Assembly: GCF_011045195.1 (NCBI RefSeq)
Contig: NZ_CP049199.1
Span: 1,178,001 to 1,242,000 of the forward strand
Reading direction: 5' to 3'
DNA: 64,000 nt
From: Caulobacter soli
Lineage (GTDB): Bacteria; Pseudomonadota; Alphaproteobacteria; Caulobacterales; Caulobacteraceae
The notes beneath the pieces are model-generated. The model did not search any database, was not told where the DNA came from, and saw nothing but the letters and a program-made list of their open reading frames with translations. Below are positions 35,098 through 43,971 of the stretch, piece by piece (position 1 is the first letter of the stretch; the number at the start of each line of letters is the position of its first letter). Made by a program: the position numbers and the translations under genes.

Positions 35098-35793
35098 TCA
35101 GGTCGCGGGGACAGCCTTGACCGGCGGCTCGGCATACGAGGCCGACGCGGTGATCACCTCGTCCGGAACGGTCAGCATCTGCAGATAGGCCTTCTTCGGA
35201 TAGGCCATGTGCGGCTTGGTTTCATCGTAGGGCGGCTGGGACGCGGGGCTGGGGCCGTCATAGGGGGCGGGGGCCTTGAAGCGGGCGGCTTCGTCCGGGC
35301 TGATCCCGGCCTTGGCCAGGACGACGGGATCGATCCAGCGGGCCGGGTCGATGGCCTCGGACGAGCAGGCGACCTCCAGGGTCATCTGGTCGGGACCGGC
35401 GAAGTAGATCGAGCGGCACATGCCGTGGTCGATGGGACCGATGACGTTGACCCCGTGGCCGCGGATGCGGTCGCGCAGGGCCAGCAACTCGTGCTCCGTG
35501 TCGGCTCGGAAGGCCAAGTGCTGCAGCGTGCCCGGCGCGGATGGCAGGGCGCCGTTGCCGGCGTGGGTGACGCCCAACTGCACCGGGATCTGATCGACGT
35601 CGGGCAACTGAACGATCGAGAAATAGCTGTGGTCGTTCATCCGCAGGAAGGCGTGCAGGCCGCCCGGCACGCCATGCATGTCGAACAGCGCCACCAGAGG
35701 GCAGCCCATGACCTCGCTGAAGAAGGCGATGTGTTTCTTGATGTCGCCGGCCATGAAGGCCAGGTGGTGGATGCCCGTCGGATGCTGCGCCAT
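35098..35793 (-). CDS. VOC-family (glyoxalase/extradiol dioxygenase-fold) protein
   Basis: The 231-aa protein has paired beta-alpha-beta-beta-beta modules: GIHHLAFMAGDIKKHIAFFS and LQHLAFRADTEHELLALRDR. Candidate metal ligands are His at GIHHLAF and at QHLAF plus Glu in MTLEVACSS. The last 70 residues are a Pro- and Ala-rich tail. ATG 35793 gives the family start. It is divergent from the alpha/beta hydrolase gene across 87 bp; the pair may act in one small-molecule pathway. Substrate unknown. Confidence 0.85.
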   Translation of the reverse strand: MAQHPTGIHHLAFMAGDIKKHIAFFSEVMGCPLVALFDMHGVPGGLHAFLRMNDHSYFSIVQLPDVDQIPVQLGVTHAGNGALPSAPGTLQHLAFRADTEHELLALRDRIRGHGVNVIGPIDHGMCRSIYFAGPDQMTLEVACSSEAIDPARWIDPVVLAKAGISPDEAARFKAPAPYDGPSPASQPPYDETKPHMAYPKKAYLQMLTVPDEVITASASYAEPPVKAVPAT

Positions 35794-35880
35794 GGCGGTG
35801 CTCCTGGCTGTCTTGACTTCCCCGGGGATAGTTTCCGTCCCTTGATGTCCGGATAACGACGTTACGCTAGGGGAGGCAAG

Positions 35881-37044
35881 ATGGCGAAGGATCCGGTCCG
35901 CATCGTCCGCGAGCCCTACGGCTACGCCTATGCCGAACGCTCCCGCCTGAAGGAGACCTATGGCGGTCCCGACGGCCAGGTGTTCGTCGAGTGCATGCGG
36001 ATCCGGCCTGAGGTCGGCGACTCCGAGACCGTGATCCTGTTCAGCCATCCGATCGGCGGCGGGTCGTTCTTGCCGCTGGTCACCGCCCTGGCGCGGGCTG
36101 GGCGGCACGTCGTCTATTGCAACACGCGGTACCGCGGCAACGACACGGCCCTGATCCTGGAGAAGTGCGTCCTGGACCTGGGCGCCTGCGTCGCCGACCT
36201 GAAGACCCGGTTCGGCTACAGGACGGTGATCCTGGGCGGCTGGTCGGGCGGCGGCTCGCTGTCGCTGTTCTATCAGGACCAGGCGACGAACCCGACGATC
36301 ACTCACACCCCGGCCGGCGATCCGGTCGATCTGGTCGGGGCGGCGCTGCAGCCCGCAGACGGCGTGATGTTGCTGGCCGCCCACGTCAGCCGCTCGGTGA
36401 CCCTGACCGAATGGTTGGATTCCTCGATCCTGGACGAGGACCGCCCGTTCGAGCGGGATCGCGAGCTGAACATCTACGCGCCCGACTGTCCGCATCAGCC
36501 GCCCTACGACGAGGCCTTCGTGGCGAGGTTCCGCGCCGCCCAGCTGGCCCGCAATCGCCGCATCACCGCTCGGGTTCGCGCGACGCTGGACGAGCTCAAG
36601 ACCGTCGATCCGGACCTGGAGCGGCCGTTCGTCGTCTACGGCACCATGTGCGACGTGCGCTGGACAGACCCGGCCCAGGACCCGTCCGACCGGCGGCCGC
36701 GCACCTGCTATCTGGGCGACCCCCGCATCGCCAACGACGGGCCGGTGGGCCTGGCGCGGTTCACCACCCTGCGCTCGTGGCTGTCGCAATGGAGCTTCGA
36801 CGACAGCCGCGCCAACGGCGTGCTGAACGCGGCCAGGGTCACGTGCCCGGCCCTGGTGATCAGCAACACGGCGGACCTGGCCTGCACACCCAGCCACGCT
36901 CGCCGCCTGTTCGACGCCCTGGCCGGCGCCGACAAGCGCTATGTCGAGATCAAGGACGCCGACCACTACTACATCGAGCGGCCGGATCTGCTGCCGCGAG
37001 CTGTGGGGGAAGTGACGGCGTGGCTGGAGGAGCGGGGCTTCTAG
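35881..37044 (+). CDS. Alpha/beta hydrolase
   Basis: The 387-aa protein has the oxyanion motif FSHPIGGGS (residues 54-62), the nucleophile elbow GGWSGGGS (Ser122), a late acid (NTADLACTPSHARR) and a final His (KDADHYYIERPDL), so the triad is complete. A large insertion (140-300) forms the cap. ATG 35881 follows AGGGGAGG. The stop is shared with the convergent Rnk-like gene in CTAG. It resembles esterases or C-C hydrolases of aromatic or ester catabolism; the exact class is not settled. Confidence 0.85.
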   Translation: MAKDPVRIVREPYGYAYAERSRLKETYGGPDGQVFVECMRIRPEVGDSETVILFSHPIGGGSFLPLVTALARAGRHVVYCNTRYRGNDTALILEKCVLDLGACVADLKTRFGYRTVILGGWSGGGSLSLFYQDQATNPTITHTPAGDPVDLVGAALQPADGVMLLAAHVSRSVTLTEWLDSSILDEDRPFERDRELNIYAPDCPHQPPYDEAFVARFRAAQLARNRRITARVRATLDELKTVDPDLERPFVVYGTMCDVRWTDPAQDPSDRRPRTCYLGDPRIANDGPVGLARFTTLRSWLSQWSFDDSRANGVLNAARVTCPALVISNTADLACTPSHARRLFDALAGADKRYVEIKDADHYYIERPDLLPRAVGEVTAWLEERGF

Positions 37045-37442
37045 TCCTGAACCGCCAGTACGCGGACGCCGCGCGCCCGGCCTTCGGGGTCGGTCCAGTG
37101 GAAGGTCTCGCCGGCGGTCAGGCCGATCAGGGCCGCGCCCACGGGACTGAGCACCGAGATGCGGTTGTCGTCGATGCTGGCGTCGCGCGGCAGGCTGACG
37201 TGGACGATGCGGGTCTGGTCGTTGGAGAGGTCCTGGAACGCGACCCGCGAGCCGATGCGCACGAACGGGCGCGGCGCCTCATCGGGCTCGACGATCATGG
37301 CGCGGGCCATTTCCTCGGCCAGCACGCGGCCGCCCGGCGCGCGGCCGGCGGCGGCGTCGGCCAGGTTGGAGAGGATCTCGAAGTCGGCCTCGGTCACATA
37401 GATCGCGGGCAGGGCTTGGGTGGAGTGGATCTGGGTATTCAT
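37041..37442 (-). CDS. Rnk/GreA-C-terminal-domain protein (nucleoside diphosphate kinase regulator family)
   Basis: The 133-aa protein has a short N-terminal helix region (PAIYVTEADFEILSNLADAA) and the GreA/GreB C-terminal FKBP-like fold (VRIGSRVAFQDLSNDQTRIV, ISVLSPVGAALIGLTAGETF). It lacks the long coiled coil of GreA, as in Rnk, which binds RNA polymerase near the secondary channel. ATG 37442 was chosen; an upstream ATG (37538) would add 32 unconserved residues. The 3' end overlaps the hydrolase by four bases. Confidence 0.88.
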   Translation of the reverse strand: MNTQIHSTQALPAIYVTEADFEILSNLADAAAGRAPGGRVLAEEMARAMIVEPDEAPRPFVRIGSRVAFQDLSNDQTRIVHVSLPRDASIDDNRISVLSPVGAALIGLTAGETFHWTDPEGRARGVRVLAVQD

Positions 37443-37795
37443 AGTGGCTTTCTGGGGATGTTTTGAGCCTTGGCCGGCGCATATGAGCGCGGGACCTTGG
37501 GGGCTCGGCGCCGCGCACTGTGCGGCGCGGGCGTTCATGAAGACCGGAGGCTTCGGGAATGAAGCCGCGTCCCTGGTCAGGATCGTGCGTGGCCTAAGCC
37601 AACGCTGGCCGTCTTACGGCCGATCTGAAAAGGGCATGGCGGAGGGGACTTTCCACTTTAGCTCCAGGCCTTGGGCGCTGAGCGCGAGCCTGGAGATCAG
37701 AAGCCTGTGGTCAGGCGTCCGGCGCGATCGGATCGCGGCCGGTGAAGTTCAGATAGGGACGGAGCTCCTCAATGTCAAATGTACGGGGCGCCGCT
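37443..37795. other. Intergenic region without a gene
   Basis: No accepted gene lies here. The right end (37748-37790, minus strand) reads FDIEELRPYLNFTG in a coding-like frame but has no start and a stop just before it, so at most it is a small gene remnant. The rest shows no dyads or repeats. Confidence 0.5.
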
Positions 37796-38722
37796 TCAGT
37801 GAAAGCTCAGGGCCCGCCAGCTGACCCCGAACGTCGTGAAGTCGCCCCCGAACCGGGTCAACGCGCCCTTGCTGCCGACGAACAGCAGCGATTGGGTGCG
37901 CGAGACAGGGACCGAGAGCGTCAGGCCCACGCGGGCGTTTTCCTGGCGGTCCGCGCCGCGCACGCCGTCCACCGTGGTGGTCCCGCCCTGATAGAAGGTG
38001 CTGTTCAACGCCGCCCACAGTCCGGGCCGGAAAGTGTAGCTGAGGTGGACCTGGAACGCGCCCATGGGATCGCGCTCGCGCCGCTTGCCGTTCAGGAAGT
38101 CGTCGTTGTCGGCATAGAGCCAGACCGCCGCATAGGCGTCGGCCTGCCAGGGGCCTCGGGGAAAGGATACGCCGATCTCGGGCTTGAACGCCCAGCGGTT
38201 GGCGCCGAGGTTGATCAGCTTGTCGGGCATGTATTCGCCGGTCGGGGCGACGGCCAGCAGGCTGACGCCGAGGATCGGCGCGGGCTTGCGGACGGCGAAC
38301 GCCTGTCTGGACAGCGCCGGACCGCCGATCAGCAAGGTGCTGACCCTCAGCCGCAGATCGCCCAGGCCCGAGCGGGTGATGCTCTGGCGCGCCTCGCCCA
38401 CATCGCCGCTGGCGTCGCCCCAGAGATAGGGCAGGGCGGCCGTCACGCTGGCCTGGTGACCGGCCAGACCAAAGACGTGACTGACGCCGGCGGTGGCCAG
38501 ATTGAGGTCGGCATGGGCGTTGCTGATCGGAGCGGCGGCGTCGAACGCGACCGCGCCGCTGGAATGGGCGTAGCCGGTGATCACGAAGGTCGCGCCGACC
38601 GGCGAGGGCGAATAGGCGCGGGGCTCCAGATCTTGGGCGTTCACGGCGTCGGGCAGCGACGTCCAGGCGAACGGTAGGAGCGCCGCGAATGTCAGGCTTC
38701 CCATCGAGCAGCGAACGCGCAT
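37796..38722 (-). CDS. Outer-membrane MetA/phenol-pathway-type transporter (beta-barrel)
   Basis: The 308-aa product has a signal peptide (LTFAALLPFAWTSLPDAVNA) and alternating strands typical of the putative MetA-pathway family (PF13557): ILGVSLLAVAPTGEYMPDKL, LGANRWAFKPEIGVSFPRGP and WQADAYAAVWLYADNDDFLN, ending FGVSWRALSFH. It probably forms an outer-membrane channel for a hydrophobic or aromatic compound. ATG 38722 was used; ATG 38704 would also give a good signal peptide. Neighbours give no clear operon. Confidence 0.82.
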   Translation of the reverse strand: MRVRCSMGSLTFAALLPFAWTSLPDAVNAQDLEPRAYSPSPVGATFVITGYAHSSGAVAFDAAAPISNAHADLNLATAGVSHVFGLAGHQASVTAALPYLWGDASGDVGEARQSITRSGLGDLRLRVSTLLIGGPALSRQAFAVRKPAPILGVSLLAVAPTGEYMPDKLINLGANRWAFKPEIGVSFPRGPWQADAYAAVWLYADNDDFLNGKRRERDPMGAFQVHLSYTFRPGLWAALNSTFYQGGTTTVDGVRGADRQENARVGLTLSVPVSRTQSLLFVGSKGALTRFGGDFTTFGVSWRALSFH

Positions 38723-38885
38723 GGCTCCAGACGCCTTTCGCGGAAATCCTGGGGTTTGGATCAGTGTCGGCCGCGGCCGTCTTCGCACAATCCGGCATAT
38801 CCCGGCGGGGCCGTGGGATTGGTCTCAGGCCGTGTGGGAAAAGTCCCTAGCGGTCCGAAGCGGGTTGGCGATCAAGGAGGAGCGG

Positions 38886-38975
38886 TGGCGGTGAGAGAGG
38901 GATTCGAACCCTCGATAGAGTTTCCCCTATACACGCGTTCCAGGCGTGCGCCTTCAACCACTCGGCCACCTCACC
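38886..38975 (-). tRNA. tRNA-Ser (anticodon GGA)
   Basis: The minus strand folds as a class II tRNA: acceptor GGTGAGG pairs with TCTCACC, the D-arm begins TGGCCGAGTGG, the anticodon loop is CTGGAAC (GGA, reads UCC/UCU), a long variable arm follows (TATAGGGGAAACTCTAT) and the T-arm has GGTTCGAATCC. Discriminator G and an encoded CCA complete the 3' end. Confidence 0.97.
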
Positions 38976-39129
38976 ATGCGCTCTCGATTCGGAAGGCGGT
39001 TGAGGCCCCCGACGCAGGAAGGGGCGCAATATACTCAGGAAGGTTCCGGTAGCAAGCCGCCATACGAGGTGAAACGAGATCGCGAACATCTTAGGATCGG
39101 CTATTCAGTTTCGATCCCGAGATCCCGTC

Positions 39130-39783
39130 ATGGCTTCCGCCCCCAGAACCCTCGAAATGCCGACCGTCGACACCGCCCTGCCGGGCCGCGCGCAGGCGAT
39201 CCCGACGGCGCACAAGCACTTCGTCAACGGCCATGCCCTGAAGGGACCCTATCCCGACGGGATGGAGATCGCGGTCCTGGCCATGGGCTGCTTCTGGGGC
39301 GTGGAGCGGGTGTTCTGGAAGGTTCCCGGCGTCTATGTCACCGCCGCCGGCTACGCGGCCGGGATCACGCCGAACCCGACCTATGAGGAGGTCTGCACCG
39401 GCCGCACTGGTCACACCGAGGTGGTGCAGGTGGTGTTCGATCCGCGTGTCGTGACCTACGAGACCCTGCTCAAGACCTTCTGGGAGAACCACGACCCGAC
39501 CCAGGGCATGCGCCAGGGCGGGGACATCGGCACGCAATATCGCTCGGGGATCTATGTGACGTCCGACGCCCAGGCCGCCGCGGCGGTGGCGTCCAAGGAG
39601 GCCTATCAGCAGGCGCTGAACGCCCAGGGGCTGGGGACCATCACCACCGAGATCGGCGCGGCCGGCCCGTTCTTCTTCGCCGAGGACTATCACCAGCAGT
39701 ACCTGGCCAAGAATCCGGAAGGTTATTGCGGCATTGGCGGCACGGGCGTGGTCTGCCCGATCGGCGTCGGGGTGGAAGCGTGA
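39130..39783 (+). CDS. msrA: Peptide-methionine (S)-S-oxide reductase, cytoplasmic
   Basis: MsrA repairs oxidised methionine. The 217-aa protein has the catalytic GCFWG (Cys54) and the resolving cysteines in [13 protein letters not shown] (Cys200, Cys209). [20 protein letters not shown] and [10 protein letters not shown] are family-typical. There is no signal peptide, in contrast to the second msrA at 58853-59452. ATG 39130 gives the usual N-terminal extension. The next gene starts in a GTGA overlap with its stop, so they are co-translated. Confidence 0.96.
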   Translation: MASAPRTLEMPTVDTALPGRAQAIPTAHKHFVNGHALKGPYPDGMEIAVLAMGCFWGVERVFWKVPGVYVTAAGYAAGITPNPTYEEVCTGRTGHTEVVQVVFDPRVVTYETLLKTFWENHDPTQGMRQGGDIGTQYRSGIYVTSDAQAAAAVASKEAYQQALNAQGLGTITTEIGAAGPFFFAEDYHQQYLAKNPEGYCGIGGTGVVCPIGVGVEA

Positions 39784-40127
39784 CGCCCGAAGCCTTCGAC
39801 GCCGCCGCCCTGGCCTTGCCGGGCGCGACCATGACGATCCAGTGGGGCGACGACCACGTCTACAAGGTGGGCGGCAAGATGTTCGCCGTGCTGGGCGGAG
39901 CGGTGGGGCGCAACGGCTTTTCGTTCAAGGCCTCGGAGGTGGCGTTCGAGGTGCTGAGCGAGACGGGCCGGGCCACGCCCGCGCCCTATCTGGCCCGGGC
40001 CAAGTGGCTGCACTTCGCCGACCTCGCCGCCCAGGACGCGGACGAAGTGGCTGACTGGCTGAAGACAGCCCACGCCCTGATCGCCGCCAAGCTGACCCGG
40101 AAGGCGCGGGCGGAGCTGGGGCTCTAA
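39780..40127 (+). CDS. MmcQ/YjbR-family DNA-binding-like protein
   Basis: The 115-aa protein fits the MmcQ/YjbR CyaY-like fold: [48 protein letters not shown] and a C-terminal helix with KWLHFADL...[16 protein letters not shown] spacing. GTG 39780 overlaps the msrA stop (GTGA). Some relatives are annotated as DNA-binding, with weak support. Its stop TAA shares bases with the convergent DUF599 stop at 40124-40127. Confidence 0.85.
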   Translation: MTPEAFDAAALALPGATMTIQWGDDHVYKVGGKMFAVLGGAVGRNGFSFKASEVAFEVLSETGRATPAPYLARAKWLHFADLAAQDADEVADWLKTAHALIAAKLTRKARAELGL

Positions 40128-40906
40128 ACCTGCTCGTTGTCCTTGCGGCTCATGTGCGGACCGACGACCACCGGCTGGCGCTCGAGGATCTGGCGCACCT
40201 TGCGCACGGCGGCCGAGGCCGGGCTGCGGCGTTGACGCCAGAGCAGCAGGATCATCGCCCCGCCGGTCGCCACCGCGAAGGCGACGGGTCCCAGCAGCCA
40301 GGCCGCCGCCGCCAGAGCGAAGTAGTAGCCGCGCACCCCGGCGTTGAAGGCCGACAGGGCCGGATTGAGGATCGCCCCGGCCGCCTCGGCATATTCCTCG
40401 AGCACCTCGCGCGGCGCCCACATCGGCGTCGCCCCGATGGCGGCCAGGCAGTAGTTCATCTGGCGGATCGCCCAGATGAAGTCGAGCAGCCCGCGCGCCA
40501 GGGTGACCAGCACCACGCCCAGCTTGATCTGGAACACCAGGGTCGAGGCCGGGGCCAGCACGGCCAGGCCCTCGATGCTCTTGAGCGCGCTGTCGCCGCC
40601 GAACAGCACCCCGGCCGCCGCGGCGATCAGGATCAGGTTGGACGAAGCGAAGAACGAGGTCGAGTTGATGGCGTGGCCCAGCAACTGGCCGTCCAGCAGG
40701 GCGATTTCGCGCACCGCCATCTCGGCCATCCACCGGCGACGGATCACCGTCATGTCGGTGTTGATGACGTTCTTCTCGCGGCCCAGCTGCTTGAGCATCG
40801 GCTCGTAGAACAGCCAGCAGAACAGGAAGAAGGCCAGGACCACCAGATCGATGATCGGCAGCGACAGGAACTGCTGGGACAAGGCGCGAGAGAGCGAGGG
40901 ATGCAT
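40124..40906 (-). CDS. DUF599 membrane protein
   Basis: The 260-aa protein has four likely membrane helices: PIIDLVVLAFFLFCWLFYEP, SSNLILIAAAAGVLFGG, VFQIKLGVVLVTLARGLLDF and YYFALAAAAWLLGPVAFAVA. The N-terminal segment and NCLAAIG-type loop match DUF599. AREKNVINTDMTVIRRRWM is a conserved cytoplasmic stretch. ATG 40906 is used. Function is unknown. It lies between msrA-mmcQ (convergent, four-base overlap) and the transporter upstream on the same strand (48-bp gap). Confidence 0.85.
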   Translation of the reverse strand: MHPSLSRALSQQFLSLPIIDLVVLAFFLFCWLFYEPMLKQLGREKNVINTDMTVIRRRWMAEMAVREIALLDGQLLGHAINSTSFFASSNLILIAAAAGVLFGGDSALKSIEGLAVLAPASTLVFQIKLGVVLVTLARGLLDFIWAIRQMNYCLAAIGATPMWAPREVLEEYAEAAGAILNPALSAFNAGVRGYYFALAAAAWLLGPVAFAVATGGAMILLLWRQRRSPASAAVRKVRQILERQPVVVGPHMSRKDNEQV

Positions 40907-40954
40907 GAAGCGAACTTATGTCTGGAACGAGAGTCGGCGAAAGGGGGACCGGTA

Positions 40955-42391
40955 TCAATCCTCGAGGATCAGGCTGTTCTTGCCGGTGTCCTTGAGCAGC
41001 AGCGACACGGTCAGGCCCACGGCCATGATCGCCGCCACATAGAGGTAGAAGCCGCTTTCCATGCCCTCGTGCTTGAACCACAGGGCGACATATTCGGCCG
41101 TGCCGCCGAACGCGGCGTTGCCGATGGCGTAGGGCAGGGCCACGCCCAGGGCGCGCACATGGGTAGGGAATAGCTCGGCCTTCACCACGGCGCTGATGGC
41201 GGTGTAGCCCGACTGCACGAACAGGGCCGTGAAGATCAGGCCGAAGGCGACGGCGGGGCTGGTCGCCTTGGCGGTCAGGGTGAACACCGGCCAGGCGATC
41301 AGGGCCCCCACCCCGAAGGCGAAGACCAGCATGGTCTTGCGGCCCAGCTTGTCCGAAGCCCAGCCGAACAGCGGCTGGATCAGCATGAAGCCGGCCAGGG
41401 TGGCCAGGTTGACCGCCCCGGCCGTGGCCTTGTCGAAGCCCGCCGTATTGGTCAGGAACTTCAGCATGTAGGTGGTGTAGGCGTAGAAGGCCAAGGAGCC
41501 GGCGGCGGTCAGGCCGATGATCGCCAGGGTCTGTTTGGGATGGCGCGAGACCAGCGGCGCGGCCAGGGCCACATAGGTCGCGATCAGCAGGGCGACCGCC
41601 CCGTACTGCGCCGTCGCCGCGAACGGCGCCTCGGTGAAGCCCACGACCATGGCCGCCACGGTCGCCAGCAGCAGGCCGCTGACCCAGGCCACCTGCCGGC
41701 GGCTGACCGGATCATGGGAGGTGACGTTCTGGTGCGAGACGCTTTCCTCGATGCCGGTGCGGATCCAGAACACCACCACGGCCAGGGCCGCGCCGACAAA
41801 GAACGGGATGCGCCAGCCCCAGTCGGCGAGGTCTTCCTTGCTGAGGCTGTTTTGCAGGATCACCAGCACCAGGGCCGCCACCAGCTGGCCCATGATCAGG
41901 GTCACGTACTGGAAGCTGGACCAGAAGCCGCGGCGCTTCTTCCCGGCCATCTCGCTCATATAGGTGGCGCTGGCCCCGTATTCGCCGCCCACCGACAGGC
42001 CCTGCAGCAGGCGGGCCAGCAGCAGGATCACTGGCGCGGCGTCGCCGATCTTGGCGTGGCCGGGGCACAGGGCGATGATCAGCGAGCCGACGCACATCAG
42101 GCCCACCGCCAGGGTCAGGCCGGCCTTGCGGCCCTTGCGGTCGGCGTAGAGTCCCATCAGCCAGGCCCCGACGGGGCGCGCCCCGAAGCCGACCGCGAAG
42201 ATGGCGGCGGTCTGCATCAGCTGGGCGGTCTGGTCGCCCTTGGGGAAGAAGATCTTGGCGAAATAGATCGAGAAGGCGGCGTAGGCGAACCAGTCGTACC
42301 ACTCGACCAGATTGCCCGCCGATCCGCCTAGAATGGCCCGGGTGCGTCGCCAGGCGCTGAGAGGCGGCGTCGCCGTAGCGGTGTCGGTCAT
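40955..42391 (-). CDS. MHS-family MFS transporter, alpha-ketoglutarate permease-like
   Basis: The 478-aa protein is a regular 12-helix MHS symporter: NLVEWYDWFAYAAFSIYFAK in helix 1, GLYADRKGRKAGL in loop 2-3, RLLQGLSVGGEYGASATYMS in helix 4 and GWASDKLGRKTML in loop 8-9. It is close to KgtP-type permeases for dicarboxylates. Unlike the 3789-5465 transporter it lacks a large insertion. ATG 42391 is preceded by a GGGGGG-rich region. DUF599 may be co-transcribed. Confidence 0.92.
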   Translation of the reverse strand: MTDTATATPPLSAWRRTRAILGGSAGNLVEWYDWFAYAAFSIYFAKIFFPKGDQTAQLMQTAAIFAVGFGARPVGAWLMGLYADRKGRKAGLTLAVGLMCVGSLIIALCPGHAKIGDAAPVILLLARLLQGLSVGGEYGASATYMSEMAGKKRRGFWSSFQYVTLIMGQLVAALVLVILQNSLSKEDLADWGWRIPFFVGAALAVVVFWIRTGIEESVSHQNVTSHDPVSRRQVAWVSGLLLATVAAMVVGFTEAPFAATAQYGAVALLIATYVALAAPLVSRHPKQTLAIIGLTAAGSLAFYAYTTYMLKFLTNTAGFDKATAGAVNLATLAGFMLIQPLFGWASDKLGRKTMLVFAFGVGALIAWPVFTLTAKATSPAVAFGLIFTALFVQSGYTAISAVVKAELFPTHVRALGVALPYAIGNAAFGGTAEYVALWFKHEGMESGFYLYVAAIMAVGLTVSLLLKDTGKNSLILED

Positions 42392-42497
42392 GTCGCCCCC
42401 CGTGTTTCGTTGGGGGGACCTTAGGCGAACATCGGTCGCCGGGGGAAGGGCGCGTGGACGGTCGGGGACACACGCCTGCGTGCGTCCCCGGATGTCG

Positions 42498-42653
42498 CTA
42501 GATTCTGCCGAGCAGGACCAGGATGATCAGGATCACCAGGATCAGGCCCAGGCCGCCGCTGGGGAAGTAGCCCCACGAGCGGCTGTGGCCCCAGGTCGGC
42601 AGGGCGCCGATCAGGGCCAGGATCAGGATGATGATGAGGATCGTGCCAAGCAT
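42498..42653 (-). CDS. DUF3309 small hydrophobic protein (51 aa)
   Basis: The product begins MLGTILIIILILALIGALPT and continues WGHSRSWGYFPSGGLGLILV, then a second hydrophobic run ending LGRI. This two-helix pattern with a central WGYxPSGGLG is typical of DUF3309, a small membrane protein family of alphaproteobacteria. The role is unknown; it is often expressed under stress. Too short for simple ORF filters, but codon bias and the family pattern are clear. Confidence 0.88.
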   Translation of the reverse strand: MLGTILIIILILALIGALPTWGHSRSWGYFPSGGLGLILVILIILVLLGRI

Positions 42654-42758
42654 GTCCGTCTCCGTTGCATCCGAGCGCCCTGCGCGTCGGGGTTAGGCGG
42701 AGGGAATGCGAGAAGTGCGGCCAAGGTTCCGTGGACGGTGCGGGACGGTAAGGCGCGT

Positions 42759-42968
42759 CTACGTCGTGATCTTCACGCCTGGATCGCCGATCAACGCGGC
42801 GGCGATGACGATGAAGGCCAGCAAGCCGACCAAGGCCACGGCGATCAGCGCGATGGCGGCCAGGACCGGCGGAAGCTTGCGACGCACGAAGCGGGCCAAG
42901 GCCTGGGAGGCGAGGCCAAGGCCGGTGAGAGCGACGAGAGTCGCCACGATGATCAGAAAGTGCGCCAT
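42759..42968 (-). CDS. Small membrane protein (69 aa)
   Basis: ATG 42968 follows GGAGGGCGCGGC. The product has one N-terminal helix (AHFLIIVATLVALTGLGLAS), a basic loop (ARFVRRKLPP) and a second helix (VLAAIALIAVALVGLLAFIV). A longer start at 43022 is in frame but lacks a ribosome-binding site. I do not recognise the family. It lies 87 bp after the DUF983 gene on the same strand, and may be co-transcribed. Confidence 0.65.
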   Translation of the reverse strand: MAHFLIIVATLVALTGLGLASQALARFVRRKLPPVLAAIALIAVALVGLLAFIVIAAALIGDPGVKITT

Positions 42969-43055
42969 GCCGCGCCCTCCGTCGAACGGGGAGAGGGTCG
43001 CGCCGCGCGGCGGCTTAATCAATCCTCACGCGTCTTTCGTCGCGAGGCGGGCGCC

Positions 43056-43454
43056 CTAGCCGCCCGGGCAGTCCTCGGCCTTGCGCAGGCCCACGGCCCA
43101 CAGGGCGCCGATCACCGCGCCCTTGACGCGGGGCAGCAGCATCAGGGTCAGGGCGGCAAGGGGCAGCACGGTCAGCGGCACCACCAGCGCCGGCGACATC
43201 TTCCAGATGAACGGGAACAGCAGCAGCGGCGCCACGACCAGGTGGCCGATGATCAGGATCGTGAAATAGGCCGGGCCGTCGTCGGCCGGATAGCGCGCCA
43301 GGTCGTGACCGCAGACCTCGCAGTCCAGGTCGACCTTCAGATAGCGCGTATAGAGCCGCCCCTCGCCGCAGTTGGGGCAACGATGGCGGACGCCGCGCTT
43401 CATGCCGGTCAGCATGCTGACCGGAGGCGGGCAGGGGGAGGTCTGCTCGTTCAT
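43056..43454 (-). CDS. DUF983 protein with zinc ribbon
   Basis: The 132-aa protein has a zinc-ribbon-like pair CPNCG and CEVCG near the N-terminus (RHRCPNCGEGRLYTRYLKVD) and two membrane helices (YFTILIIGHLVVAPLLLFPF and VPLTVLPLAALTLMLLPRVK). DUF983 is often linked with cytochrome oxidase or heme-copper enzyme genes in alphaproteobacteria; no such neighbour is visible here. ATG 43454 is used. Function is not known. Confidence 0.88.
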   Translation of the reverse strand: MNEQTSPCPPPVSMLTGMKRGVRHRCPNCGEGRLYTRYLKVDLDCEVCGHDLARYPADDGPAYFTILIIGHLVVAPLLLFPFIWKMSPALVVPLTVLPLAALTLMLLPRVKGAVIGALWAVGLRKAEDCPGG

Positions 43455-43753
43455 GGGCGTGGATATGCCTCCGAGACGGTCCTGGCGAAAGAGGGCGCGG
43501 GGTCGCATGCGCCATTTTGAATCAGATTTCGTTGAGGTGATCGGCGATCGGCGCAAGCATTCGCCTGCAAGTCGAGCCAATTGAAACGGCGTTATTTTGT
43601 TCAGTTAACCACAATTGCTTCAGGGTGTTGTGGATAAGTTGTGGCTCGTGCGGGAAAAACGCGCCGCGAGCGCGGCCGTGCGCCACCACAGCTTAACTAT
43701 ACCAAGGTTCGCGGACCCCGTTCGGCCGGAGTCCGCAACCCTTGATGATGCGA
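43455..43753. other. AT-rich interval with DnaA-box match
   Basis: It contains a perfect 9-base DnaA box (TTATCCACA, minus strand, 43629-43637) in a lower-GC stretch around 43590-43700. No gene is seen. Confidence 0.45.
43629..43637 (-). promoter_or_regulatory. DnaA-box match
   Basis: Perfect 9-mer TTATCCACA (minus strand) in the AT-rich gap between the entericidin and DUF983 genes. A single box is weak evidence. Confidence 0.3.
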
Positions 43754-43888
43754 CTATTTGGCGTCCTTGGCGGTGTTGGTCACGGCGCGGCCGGCGGCCG
43801 AAACGTCCTGGCCCACGCCGGCGACGGTGTTGCAGGCCGAAACCATCAGGGCGGCGGCCACGGTGGCGAGGATCACGATCTTGCGCAT
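43754..43888 (-). CDS. Entericidin-like small lipoprotein (44 aa)
   Basis: MRKIVILATVAAALMVSAC ends in a lipobox (Cys19), followed by NTVAGVGQDVSAAGRAVTNT and a Lys tail. This is the entericidin A/B pattern: a tiny lipoprotein of the outer membrane, linked to stress or programmed lysis in other bacteria. GAGAGG precedes ATG 43888. It is missed by a 60-aa cutoff. Confidence 0.88.
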   Translation of the reverse strand: MRKIVILATVAAALMVSACNTVAGVGQDVSAAGRAVTNTAKDAK

Positions 43889-43971
43889 GGAGAGGTCTCG
43901 TCAGTTGGAGAAATGGCGGCGGACCTTAACCTTGGCCCACGGCCACGTTCAAGCGCCTCACCACGGCGAAG

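Noticed and set aside
37748..37800. Coding-like fragment reading FDIEELRPYLNFTG
   Set aside because: Only about 28 codons, no start, with a stop immediately before it; could be chance or a remnant.
11417..43637. Replication origin suggested by two DnaA-box matches
   Set aside because: The boxes are single and 32 kb apart, without clusters, dnaA, or parAB nearby.
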